A stretch of 64,000 bases of DNA from Edolisoma coerulescens (taxonomy: Eukaryota; Chordata; Aves; Passeriformes; Campephagidae), in assembly GCA_013397115.1 (NCBI GenBank), contig VWZW01002539.1, forward strand, positions 248,001 through 312,000, in the 5' to 3' direction. Positions 1 to 12,126 of this stretch are shown piece by piece; position 1 is the stretch's first letter; every line of letters begins with the position of its first letter. Below the pieces are notes generated by a model. It made no database searches and was not told the origin of the DNA. It worked only from the letters and a program-made list of their open reading frames with translations. The translations under genes and the position numbers were made by a program.

Positions 1-429
1 TCAAAGTTAAGAAAGCTTAAGTGGTTTGGCGTTTGGTGTTTTTAGTGGGACGTTGCATGAGCAAAATAAAGCACTAAGTAGAGACACGTAAAATTCACAC
101 TTATTCTGGGAAAGGAAAAATCCACGTTGAGGGAACAAGGCACGGTTCCTCTGAAAAGCTGTTTTTAAAATATTTGCATTGAAAATCAAAGTAAGGGATA
201 TAGGTAAACTTAGACCAGATGCTAAGCAGGTGATTTGCATACATTTGCACACATCTACCCACATGCCTCTGAAACTCCATCTGTACCAACACACAGCAAA
301 CAACTCTGCCTCCGAAACGCTGCAAACTGATTAAATTTCAAACAAACCTGAACAAACTACCTGTACTGGCATTTCCTGTTCCAGACAGCCTCTGGAAACA
401 CTCCTGGAGAACTGGCTGGTGGGCATGTG
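1..429. other. Left flank of the CpG island, no gene seen
   Basis: AT-rich sequence with no recognisable exon or repeat. If the neighbouring gene is USP53, read leftwards from the CpG island, this would be its first intron or 5' leader. That placement rests on synteny only. The open frames here are short and match no family I know. Confidence 0.3.
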
Positions 430-1320
430 ACGCCCGCGTTGAACATTAACCGAGCACCGCCGCTCGCAGGGTCCCCGCTCCAACTCCGCGCCGCGACCCC
501 TCCGCTTACACAACGCGCGGGGGCAGCGCCGGCCGCGGCCCCGGAGCTGCCGCTGACCCCCACCCACGCAGCCCCGGCAGGGATTTAACCCCGGCCGGGA
601 TTTACCCCGGGCCGGGAGGAGGCGGCGGTCCCGGCCCTCCGCGCTCCGTCCCCACCTCGGCACCGCGGCCGCGTCCCCCGCCGGGACCACGGCCACAACC
701 ATGCCCGAGCTGACCCCTGCCCATTGCAGTTTCCTCCCTGCCCGACCCGCGGCTCAGCCTCTATCCCACTCCCGGCTCCGTCCCCTCAGACTCCCGGCTC
801 AGACCCCTCAGACCCCCGGCTCACCCGGCGCCTCCTCACGCAGCTCCTCTCCCGCCCCCTCCCGGCGGCGACTCCGGGCGCGGCCCCGCCCTCACGGCAA
901 CTTTTGCTTCCCCCGCTTCCCGCTCCTCCTTCGCGCTCCCCTCCCCGGCCCGGCGCCGCCGCGCCTGCGCAGTGTGGCGGCAGCAGGGACGCTTTCCCAG
1001 AGCGGTATCCCGGATATTCCCGGCCCAGCGGAGGGAGGGAGGGAGGAGGGCAGGAGAAGCGATCAGAGCACTGGCCGCGCCCCCGCCGGCGCGCGTGCGC
1101 GGTGCGCGCGCGGGAAGGGGCGCGCGGCCTGGGGGCGCTTGAGGGGCCGCGATGGCGCCTGAGGCGATGGGGCGGGAGCGGGGCTTGTATCCCCGCGTCC
1201 TGCCGAAGGTGCAGGGGGAGCCGCGGAGAGGTAAGGGGCTGTCACACCCCGCCTCTCCCTCCCCGCCTGGTCACCGTTCGAGGGCACAGGCGTCCTCGGT
1301 TTAAAGGGCGCGGTGGGTGC
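430..1320. promoter_or_regulatory. CpG-island promoter, likely of USP53 (minus strand)
   Basis: This is the only CpG-dense stretch in the window. It contrasts sharply with the CpG-poor, AT-rich DNA on both sides. It has no TATA box. It contains an NRF1-like motif at 961-972 (GCGCCTGCGCAG), a second at 1091-1100 (GCGCGTGCGC) and a GC box near 1170. In other vertebrates the gene after SYNPO2 and MYOZ2 in this direction is USP53, so a minus-strand promoter for that gene is expected here. A possible minus-strand splice donor (GG|GTGAGC) ends an exon at 825. A plus-strand donor lies at 1231, so the island may fire in both directions. The CpG island is seen directly. The gene assignment is inference from gene order. 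Confidence 0.7.
1152..1230 (+). other. Possible first exon of a divergent plus-strand transcript
   Basis: An ATG at 1152 in good initiation context (gccgcgATGg) opens 26 codons. The frame runs into a consensus splice donor, GAGAG|GTAAGG, with GT at 1231-1232, leaving phase 1. The predicted peptide is short, basic and Pro/Arg-rich, and I do not recognise it. No partner exon on the plus strand could be assigned with confidence. It could be the first exon of a divergent lncRNA from the CpG island, a small unrecognised coding exon, or chance in GC-rich sequence. Confidence 0.25.
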
Positions 1321-2289
1321 CCCTCAGGTACTCAGGTTTGGAGTTAACAACCCGTTAAAATGAGAGCGGCGGCGCTTGTTTTTTCCAGCAATTGTTTTCC
1401 AGTTCTCATTCCAGGATATCTGGCTGTGCACATTGGCTTTCCTTGAGATGCCCATGGAGTAGCACTGGCAGAGTGGCTTGTGAGCCAAACCCCACACAAG
1501 TGTACATCTACCTCAGACTTGCGCTTGACTTCCATGTGGCCCAGAAAGATCCTAAATTATTATTTTTTTATCTATCACCTGCCCCAGAGTCACTGCCCCA
1601 AAGTCGTGTTCCCTCTGATTTTTATCTGCTCTATTATTTTGGCCAGGGAGGGGTGTTTCCTTTTGTTATTTGAGATAGGAATTCCGTATCCACAAATGCT
1701 CATTTTTCTAGTTGCTCAAGTGCCTTTTATATTCCATTATTATGATCTTTTTCCTGGATAAACACGTAGATTTCACTAACACATTTCAGATTAATGATAT
1801 TTTAGGTGCTACCACACCCAACATCCATCCTTACCAGATGCTGATGGATACAACTTTTATTTTTTCTCCTTCAATTGCCTTTCTGATAGTCTTCTAGGAA
1901 TGGAAAAGTGCTTCTGTGCCTAAGAGCCTGTTCAGTTTTCCAACAGCATCCTCTGCAATAGTAAATTAAATAATTTCCCTGTAAAGTTCCCTTTCTGCAT
2001 CTGCTTTAGGTCATCCAGATTGCAAAATGACTGTGTGGAATGCAAGGCGCTGCATCAAGTTAGTTCACTGCCTTAAATACTACATTTTTGTTGTTCATGT
2101 ATCCATTTTTGTTGAAAATGGATACGTTTTCCTCAGATTGCTTTTTGCTACTGTTTCTTCCATTATATTGCTAATGTAAAAAGCCCCCTAGCAAAACAAT
2201 TGTAGCAGGTTCACTCTCCAGTGTTTTTCACCAACTTTTTGATTTGGTGATTCTTTGGCAAGATTTTCATTATATTTTCCAGATTTTGT

Positions 2290-2290
<1 letters not shown>

Positions 2291-2326
<36 letters not shown>
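2291..2326. repeat. (ATAG)9 tetranucleotide microsatellite
   Basis: Nine perfect ATAG units, 36 bases, with no interruption. This is a perfect GATA-type array and so likely to vary in length between individuals. Confidence 0.95.
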
Positions 2327-3780
2327 CCACTTTTTTCATTGGCCATTTGTGTACTCAGGTTCATAAGTTGGAGTGACTTAATACAGGATTTGTATAAAAT
2401 GTTTTTTACTTGAGGCATTAAGATGTCATAGCCAGTAACTGACCTATATATACATATATTTATTTTTAACAGATAGCATATTTGCTTGCCTCTTGTTTTC
2501 TTAAAATTTTCCTAGAATTTGTAATTTTTTTTAAGGGAATTGAATATCTGATCCGTTGTTCTAAGATTCATACAGTATTTGGCACTACTTTTTTGTGTAG
2601 TTCTTTCTTAGCTGTTTGTCGATAGATTCTCACTAGAAATTTAAGGGTAAAAACATGTTGAAAGTCAGTGTGTTAACATGGTAATTAAAAATCTAATGTT
2701 GTGTTAGTGCATCCTGTTATTGTACACATACAAAAAGCATTCTGCTTATTGTTTTGGGTAATGTCAGTTTAGTCCTTGATCCCTGCATTACTTCTTTGCA
2801 AAGCCAGTCAAGCAAAGGCATCTGTGTGTCCCAAAGTGGGATTATGACCTCATTCTGATTATGACCTCATTTTGATATTTTTGTTTTGCCTGAACTCTGC
2901 TTTTCGTGTTTGCCTCTGCCCTTTCTTCAGCACGGATTTGTTTTTCACCACTAATCTTTAGAAGTCCCTCAGGATTTATATTGCTTTCTTCTGTTCCTTT
3001 TTTTCTCTCAGAGTAAGTGTGGTCTGTGAGCTTTAATTATAGTATATTTTAAGATTCTCTAGCAGTGAATCTTAACAGAGAATTCCACACGCAGTTCAGG
3101 CAGAGGATGACACAGGTGGGGCACAGGAAGCCCCAAATGAGGTAGCAGAAGAATCTTAAAATTAGAATAAATGGTGCAAGTTACAAAACAATGCTACCAG
3201 GGCAAAGCATTTCCTGCTGCCGCTTGTGGCAGTACAGGATATGTGCTAGGCATGATGCAGAAGAATGTTTGTGTGGATTTATAAGTGCACTTCGGTAATA
3301 TTGGTAACATAGATTGTTACAATCAATAGTTGATAGGGAGCCGAAGAGGTGGTAAACTTGGTGGAGAGGGGTTGAAGGAGATGGGTTCAGGGTGTGACAC
3401 AAACACCAGGCTGGGAGGGAAAGGAGGCAGAATGTATCCAGATCCTTAAGCACATGCAGAGTGTTGGGGGTTTGCACATGTCCCTTCCAGGGTAAAACAC
3501 ATTTATGGATAGTTAACGTGCCGAAAGAAAAATCATGACATAGTTAGGAGACATCAAAATGTTGAAAAGTAATTGCATTAAATATTTTTTTCTCAATGCT
3601 GCAGGCATCACACATCATTTTCAGCAATGAATGAGCTGCAAATCTGTGTTTTACGGGTGCACACAAGGGTTTATTTTTGTGTTACAATTTTCCTGTTCCA
3701 GGGTCGTCTCTAATCTTGTTGCCAATGGCTGATCTGTAAAGAAATTATGACTTCTGCCTCTGAAATAATTATATTGTGTC

Positions 3781-3803
3781 TTTTTTTCTTTTTTTTTTTT
3801 TTT
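3781..3803. repeat. Poly-T run
   Basis: A 23-base run of T broken by a single C at 3788. It could be a homopolymer expansion or the A-tail of an old minus-strand retroelement. No element body was recognised next to it. Confidence 0.7.
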
Positions 3804-6800
3804 ATATGCATGTTTTTATGAACATTTTCATACCTGTAGCTGTACTGGAACACCTGTTCTCTAATTTCTTTCATATTTCTTCTTAATGCTTGGAACATGT
3901 TTACAACAACCTTTTCAGTCAATTGCTATTCTCTTCATGTTCAAATGTTTCATAAAAAATTATGCCTGCTCTAATTCTTCTTGGAGGGGCAGAATACTCA
4001 AGTTTGTGGGGTTTTTTTGAAAAATAGTTAAGCAATGTTTTATTGAGTCATTACTTTTGTCATTGTTGCTCTTCTGCATGGATCTTTCTCCCTCCTCATG
4101 AGCTGTTTATCATGTGAAATCAACTTTGGGTACTTAACAGGAATTATGTCTGTACTTACTGGAGTGTTTTGCAAAAATTAAATTAGGAAATTACATGTAG
4201 GATCTGAGGCAGAAAATTCCACAAGCCAATGCAGAATTTATGATGTGATTTATTAGTTACATCTCTTCTTAAAAGTATTTTCACTGCATTTAATTCAATA
4301 CTACACATTATACTGTCTATTATGGTCCAGCCTGTTTTACTGACCTGTCATAAACAATTTTTATGTGATCAAGTACCATTTAGCATTGACTTTAGGACAC
4401 TTACGGGATAATGCCATTTTAATGGAAAAACATGTTTCGTTCCAGTGGATGGGAACTGCCATCATGTTTTTGTGAAGTAATTACTGAGCTCTGAAGAAAG
4501 AGTTTGAGGGTGTGCTACTCTTCTCAGGAGAAAAAAGGATAAAGAAAATCATTCTTCTAGAAGAAAATGTAATTTGAAAGATACCAGGGACACTGGGCCC
4601 TATTTTGCATAGACTGTAGCAGGATACAGTTTCATTAAGGTAAGGGTTGCTTCAGAATATGTGATTTTTCCATGTTCTCTAAGCCTTTGGGGTATTGTCA
4701 GATCATATGTTTAAACAGTTCTGCCTGGAGAGGAGAAAAAAATCTTTCAAATTCCAAGATGTTCTTGCAGTTGCTTCTCTTCAGGAGCCGTGCTTTTTCA
4801 CTGAGTGATTCCCTCAGTGCTCCACATAATTCTGCAAGAGTTGATGAAAACACCCTGGTAGGAAGGAGAGCTGTAAAGGTGGAGAAGAATGAGAGAAAAG
4901 GTAAATAGTGGTTTTATTATTTGTGACATGAAATAGCAATCATAGGCATTTGCTATGGGTTCTGAAGGGGACCCCTAACAACACTTTAGCCCAAGTTCTC
5001 TAGGCTGTATGCTCAGCTATATTGCCACAAAAAGATCCAAAACAAGAGCAGAACAAGTGAAAAATGTCTTCAGCTTGCAGTAAGCTACATGAGGATGTGT
5101 TATCTTATGGGGAGCTCTGCCTAACTCTATTCCAGTGCTCAAATCTTCCCTACCACCAACACCTATTCCCACAACCTTTCTTTTAAACACACTCTAGCAG
5201 TGTTTTCCTCATGTAGTCTGTAGCAAGCAGTCACATGAAGCTTACTCATCTGATTGATCTCATTCCCACATCCTGCACAGAGCCTAAAATTTATACATGT
5301 AAATTGAGGACCTAAGAACACATGAATGAAAGAAGGAGAAAATTGATCCTGTCTGAAAAAAAAGCATCACTGGCTCTTTTCATCTTAAAAGCTCCAAGTG
5401 AAGCTTCAGAAGCAATGAGAGTGTTAAGTGGTGGTTTATTTTAGCTAAGTTAAAAAAAACTTCCTAGCGTTTCTGTTCAATTTTGTCCTTTTTCCTCCTC
5501 CTCTCAATTAGCTGTAGACACTTTCATAGAGCACAGCCATCTTTTTCAAAGTTTTCTTCCTGTAGGTGCAGGAATAAACACAAGATGTTTTGCTCTTATT
5601 CATTGTACGTTAGCCTGACTATACAATTTTTCCTGGTAGCTTTCAAGGGCGACAATGTTCAGTGGGGTGGCAAAAGCAATTTCATTGAAGTCATCTAGAA
5701 TTTCACCCTGAGAAAAAGAAACATTGGTTTGCATTCTTCTCCAGACTTTTTGATGATAATGGGCCAGGAACAAGGTCTCTGTGTTCTTTATTTTTTTCGT
5801 CCTTTAGGAACAAGGAAAAGGGTGGGGGTTGTGTAAGTCTTGCAAATGAATATTTTTCCTCTTGGATAATCCAATTTGCAGTCCAATAATCTACTTCTGT
5901 GGGACAACAATGCAATTGAAATCCTTTCCTATTTTAGGACATTCTGTTTTTAAAGTTAGTTGTTGAAACAGTCTAAGTATAAGAAAATTCTGTGCGTGCT
6001 GTATACATCTGACAATTGTTTGAAGTTGTGTCCTCATCTGGGTGCTCTTGAAAAAATAAAGTTTTTATGATGATCTTTCTTTGTGTTGCATCAGTCTTCA
6101 ACAATCCTTTCGAGTTTCCAGGTCTCATTTATTGCTTCCTCCTAGGATGTAAACCAATAAGAATCGATGTCTGCAACAGAAAAAGAAAAGAAAGAGAGGT
6201 CTGATTCATACAGACAACTTCTGTGGTTGAATTGAACTTTCAGGGTGAAACTCAACATGAAGTAAAATGAAAACAAAAGAGAAGAATTTAGTGAGGATAA
6301 AATTAGAAGTAATACCGTGGCTAACATTACATAATATATATTCTGTCTCATTAGAAGTAAAAAATACGCTGAATACTTCAGATAATAGAATGCAAAAAAT
6401 GTTTTGTATTTTGTCCTGGGTGAGAAACTGAGCATTATTTGATTGAAAATACATGAGTTGTGGCCCTTCCTCACGCATGTCAGTCTATACCCAAGCAAAA
6501 TGTAACAGGGTTAAAACACAGTATTTAAAGAATATGGTCACTTCTTAGGAAAAAAAATGTGGAAGTGAATAGGATAAAACATTTTTTGCCATAGACAGAC
6601 CATGCCAGACTTACTTTCTTTCTGTGATAAAGTCACTGCTTTTCTAGATAAACAAATTTGTTACACTGAAGAAAAGGGAAATTTTTAAGATAAGTGTCAG
6701 ATGGGCAAAGAAGTAGCCAGAGGAAAAGGTGGCAATATGTTACACATAATGGCAGGGGGCAGCTGTTAGAACTCTGTCCAAAAATGGATATGGAAACTCA

Positions 6801-8278
6801 TAGTGTTTAATTTTTTCATTAGTGATCCTGGCACAAAAACTAGAACTTGCTAATGAGCTCTGTTGACATCACAGAGTTGGGAAACAGTCCCTGTAGGGTG
6901 ATGTCGTACCCAACTAATTGGATGACCTTGAGGAGTAGAGAAATAAAATGGGATACAGTGTAAAGTACAAGGTCGTATGGTAGAGCCTAATAGGAAAGGC
7001 TCCCTGATAAAAGCTCAGAGCTTGTCAGATGGAAGATGAGAGAATTTGAGAGAAGTGGGTGTGTAAGCCAAAGACAGAGTGGCTGTGAGTCACTGATTTG
7101 ATGCTACTGTGGAAAAGGTGAATCCAGTCACAAATTAATTCAGCCCTGTACTTCTTGTACAGATAAAACAGTACTAATGCCGTGTGTTGTACATGTGGCT
7201 GGTGAGACCTTAGAACAGATCTGGAAATCCACATGCAAGAAATTGAACTTAGAAGAGTTGTAAAAATATGTTTTAAATCCCTACTAAAAGAGAGCAGGGG
7301 ACAAGGGATTAAAAGGACTTGAATTGTTTTGTCTGGACAACTGAAGCATAAAAGACCTTCCAGTCTTTGAATATACCACCTGAAGCAAATGTGACAGGAA
7401 AGAAAGCGTGTTTTAATTTAAAGAGAAGAAAAAAAAAAAAACCAAACTATTAAGAAGTTACTCTAAGATGGGTATGACCAAATTTAGATTGAAAATTAGA
7501 GGAAAATGTCGAAGCTTCTAAACATTGCTGAAGACAAAATGTCCTGTGCAAGGAACATATTCTAGAATAGAACTGTCTTCATCTCACGGAGCCCTAGAGC
7601 TGCAGGTCTGCTTTACTGCTTCCTTCCCACTGATGCTTCCCATTTCCACATTCTCCTTTCTTTCTGCCTCTTTTATAAGCCGTATCTGAATGAATGATAA
7701 AGTGACATTGTTAAATATAAGGAGACTTTTCGTTTTGATCTGTGTGTAGCATGGCTTCCTTTTCAGCAACAAGGCATTAACAAAATGTACTTGCATCGCT
7801 GCAAAACCCGGATAGGAAATAGGCACTTCCATTTTAGTTCAGCTTGCTCTTTTCCTTCCTTTTTGTACAGCATGTTCTTATTTTTACCCTTGCCAGCAAA
7901 TAGTCAAAATGTTCTCATTAAGAACTTGAGGAATGACATAGTGCTGGAATTCGCTGCCGGAATTAAGCCTTACTTGGCTCCTTGACGTACAGTAGGCCAG
8001 CCTAGGAAGAGCCTGTCATGCCTCAAATGTTTGTTTATAATCATTTGTAGCTATCTTGCGTAGTCATCTTTCAGTAATCTGAAGGGTAATGACCACAGTC
8101 GCTACTGTTTCAAGTTAGTGTTTGCCTAGATTAACTTGGCTCCGCAGACAATCTTCTCAAAGGAAAAGGAAGTGGAATGATACACTCTGGGTTTCTGCAG
8201 GGCTGCCAGCCTTCTCACTATAGGGACTGGGTATGGTCAGCCTCCTGGCACCCAGGTTCTCCTCAAGATTTGAAACTT

Positions 8279-8330
8279 TTTCCTTTTTTTTTCTTTTTCT
8301 TTTTAATTTCCTTTTTTTTTTTTTTTTGGA
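8279..8330. repeat. Pyrimidine/poly-T simple sequence
   Basis: An almost uninterrupted T/C tract with several runs of 8 to 18 T, broken by AA near 8306. It is low-complexity sequence with no gene content. Confidence 0.75.
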
Positions 8331-9026
8331 AGATGACTATCCATATGTCCTTCAGAACTCCAGAGAAATCCAGTTCTAAGTTATACCTTCCATGCAAAGC
8401 AGCCTGAGGGCATTCCTGTGCTAATGAGTACAGCCAGCTCTGAACTGGCAAAGTTCAAGCTGTTCTTTGTACAAACACCATCGAATATTTTAATCTCCAT
8501 TTGCTTTTGAAAGAATAGTTGGCTCACAATACCAGGGCTTATTTTCACTCTTACAGTGATTTATAAATCCTCTGCCTCTTGCAAGTGTTATTTAACTTTG
8601 TCTTACAGTGTCTTTGTGCAGTAGGGAAGTATTGCAAATTCTGGGCCAGGTATTTTGGATGAATAGTCTGTTCTCAGGAAATCCAATTTCCATCTGAAAA
8701 CAAAAGGGTTGTGAATTCATCCTGAATTTAGTTTATAGTTTTGTCCAAAAATAACAGTAAGATAAGTTATTTGTACTTTTTAATAGCTGAAGTTACATCT
8801 TTATTTAAAAAGCATCAAATATGAATTTGTTGATACTTTTATTAGTTAGAGTCTGCCCATTGTAGAATGAAATCCAGTATTTCAAGTAAAATGAAAGTAG
8901 GATGTTACTCTACATTTAATGCTTCTTGCATTCATTATACACCATAGCCTGGAAAATGATGTATGTACTCCTGTAGCCTGTTTTTTACTTTCTTTATTTT
9001 TACCATGAAATTCATTCTTTGATATG

Positions 9027-9090
9027 AAAAAAAGAAAAACAACAAAAAACCCAAAAGACCAAAACCCCAAACCCCAAACATACAATAATA
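9027..9090. repeat. A/C-rich simple repeat
   Basis: An A-rich stretch grading into CCCAAAA, CCAAACCCC and AATAATAAAAA blocks. It resembles a degenerate low-complexity tract or an old retroelement tail. The minus-strand open frame across it encodes only low-complexity residues. Confidence 0.6.
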
Positions 9091-11544
9091 AAAAGAAAGG
9101 TTTATACAGCCTGCATTAGTATTTCTATTTTATTCATGGGAAAACTGAGGAACAAGTTTTATATGTTGTGTCCTAACCTGAGCTCTCTGTATAGGATCAG
9201 GAGTCTTGCCAAAGGCGTAGCTGAGGTCAGGCTTTTGTGTTCCCTGCAGTGTCCATATGCTGTGTGGGAGGTGTAAGTTAACCCTGGCTCTCTCTGGTTC
9301 CATCTTACATTTAAGTGTCCCCATTCCCATGTGGGAATTGGTTTTGCTCTCACTGCTCCCCAATGGACATTTTGGTGTAAATTAATGAACATCGGTACTA
9401 ACGGCACGTGCTAGGGTTGACATGGTACTTTAATACATGGGTTTGGGGAGACAGAAAGTATTTCATAGGACTGACAAATCCTTCTTTCCTGGATCTTTGA
9501 CAGTGCCCAGTAGAAGACATTTATAGAAAGAAATGGGGTAAATGGGGGGTGATCTCTCTCACACACTTCCTACGTTCCAGATGCAGATCTCATTGTAGCC
9601 ATTATCCATAATAGGCATAGTTAGCTCTATGAAGTTGTTTGTCCTGTTTTGAAGTTATTAATAGTTTTTGACCCATAGCATCTTATAGCACCAGGTTCCA
9701 CAGCCAGGCATTTCTTGAAATAATATTTATTCCGTTAATTTTAAAGTTGGTTCCTTACCATTTTATTAAGAGTCAGTTTGTTCCTGTGTTATTGTTCCCT
9801 CATCATCTTTTCCATACCATTTGTGGAGACCTCTGTCATAACTTCCTTTATTTGTGTTGAGATAGTTTAATTACTGTGTCCTTGCAGTAAAGTTTCATTT
9901 GTCTGGTTTTTTTTCTGAGTCTCCTCTATTGTACTCTTAAACCATGCTAACTTTTTATTTTGGAGAGAAGGGTTAGAGCTCTGGAGTAGTTTTTCCTTAC
10001 TCTGAACACTTAGTCTGCAGGCTGTTTATAATAATGTATTATTTCCTTGAAAGGATTTCACTCTTTCAGCTGCTTTTTAATTTCCTTTTAGTTAGAGTAT
10101 TTTATATGCAATTTTTTGTTTCTTAAACTGTATCAGTATGCTGACTGCATTTTGTAACTATTTTTTATCATCTATATTCTAACACTCAGTTACATAACAG
10201 CTCTGTGGCAAACACACTCTTTATAAATAATTGAGATCACTTTTATTTGGTTTTGAACAGTATGTAGCCTCTGGGAATAATGAAGGAGCTGGTGCTACGT
10301 GACTTGTCAGCCTTATGGGGATCTTCTGGTGTTTCTGTCTAGTCTGCTTATAATTTATGGGCCTCACAATGAGAAATCCTAATCTAACATATATGGGGGT
10401 TTATGCTCCACAGTCTTTACATATTTCAGGCAGTTTGTTTTATCCTGTTGGTTTAGGTGCTGCCCAGAATATTTTGTGCTTGTTAGTAAGGCTATCTAAG
10501 AGCAGAGGTACAGTGCAGATTATTCATGCCTGGTCTGAAAATAATTTTGAAGATATTTTATTGGATATAGGCTCGTTTTTCCCTGCATTTCCATGCAGTT
10601 TCCCAGAGTATTTCTAAGGCATTATTAGGGTTGTTAGCACTTCACCATCTGTAAAACTCAAAACAAAGTACGTACATAGTTAGGCCCAGCTCTATAATCC
10701 AAAATATCCGTTCAGATGCTGAACACAAAGTATAAATTCTGATTACAAATACATGTTAAGATGAAATAACTACCATGGTGAAGTTCTCTCTGCACAGAGG
10801 GCAATGCCAAAACCTTTGTTTGATTTCACAGGGAGTAGAATTCTGTCTCCAGTGTGTTTTTCCTGCTTCTGATTGAGACAGTGTGTATTAAATTAATTTA
10901 AACACAGGGATACTTTGAGACAATAGAATAATAATTTATTTCCACAATTTTCAGTTGTATGGATCATGCAGGAGGAAAAGCAGCCAAGAGATGCTGACAT
11001 ATTTAGGATTTCTAAGAAGGGAGCATGCAGTTTGTGGGTTTTTTTTCCTCCAGAGCAGACAGTACAGGCCATGAACCCTGACTTTTCATGTCAAAAAGGT
11101 TCAAGGTGCATATGTTTTAAAAATCCCTTTAGTGAAAACATTTTAATGAATTTCTGAGTTCCCTTTATACTGCTGCAATGGTTCCCTTAATAGAAATCAA
11201 AATGAGGCAAAAAAACCTTTGGGAACTCAGACTTTTATACATTTTTAACTATATATTTATTCTTACGGTACTTCTGCCTTTTCACCATACCCTTCAGTGC
11301 CTTTCTCTTTTTGAAGAAAACACGAGTATCTTGTGATAAAATGTACATGATGTTATATGCACATTTCCTGAAATATTTATAAGCTTGTGCTTGTTTCTGT
11401 TTGTATGTTCTCCCGTTCAATCTGTCCTTGCAGCTGTATATGTTACAGCTAGAAGAAGCCTTTAGGAGCCCCACTGCAGCTTTCCTTTAGTTCTAGGATA
11501 CATTTCAAGTGCAATATAACAGTCTGAAAAAATAAATGCAGGTG

Positions 11545-12126
11545 CTAAAACCCGTTGAAGTTAACAGTGGATTTCTGAATTCCCAGTCTCACTGAGAGAT
11601 CTTCCTTTGTGGCAAAGGAGTTGGTTTTTGGCAGAGGGATTTGTTTATTGCAGTGGGACTTGCACAGTGAGGCTCCATCCAGGCTGATGCAGCCAGGGAA
11701 CATTCCTGGACACTGGCACTGGCTGCTCTGTGCTGTTGAATGCTTAGCACATTGCACAGCCCTCCCTCTGCCAATTAGCACTCTCCCAAACCCTTCCCAG
11801 GCACGGGTCAGGAGTTTAGCGTGGCCTCTTCCCAACAGGTGCTTTGGCAAAAGCCCCTCAGTACAGGAAGGTTGAATGGTGTGGCTGCAGACTCTTCCCT
11901 GCCAGCTGGGCTTCCAGGGAGTGATGCAGGCCCATGCCATGGGCTGGTGTGCTTGTAGCTCTCTGGGGGCAGAGCTGGGAGACAGGAGGCACAGAGCTCC
12001 TGTTCTGCAGCTGGTAACTGAAGCTGAGAGGTGAATCAGAGCTACTGGATTTGCTGTGACACAGCTCCTTTGAGAAGCCTCAGGCAGAACATAAGGACTC
12101 TCAGTGAATTCTCTTGTTTGGACCAT
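11545..12126 (-). other. GC-richer block with an unidentified 193-codon open frame
   Basis: This stretch is visibly richer in G and C, but poor in CpG, compared with its AT-rich surroundings. An ATG at 12126 opens 193 codons on the minus strand to a stop at 11545. The predicted product is rich in Ser, Cys, Gln and Pro. It has no recognised domain, signal peptide or membrane segment. An AATAAA on the same strand lies inside the frame at 11644-11649. That pattern could fit an old LTR or other retroelement remnant, a lineage-specific transcript, or chance. I found no flanking target-site duplication. I do not call it a gene. Confidence 0.25.

Noticed and set aside
331..702. Minus-strand 123-codon frame at the island edge as a USP53 coding exon
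   Set aside because: It does not resemble the USP53 N-terminus or any peptidase domain. Composition is explained by CpG-rich sequence.
701..1347. Long plus-strand open frames of up to 207 codons in the CpG island
   Set aside because: GC-rich sequence has few stop codons. The peptides are Pro/Arg/Ser low complexity, the frames overlap, and they cross a likely splice donor.
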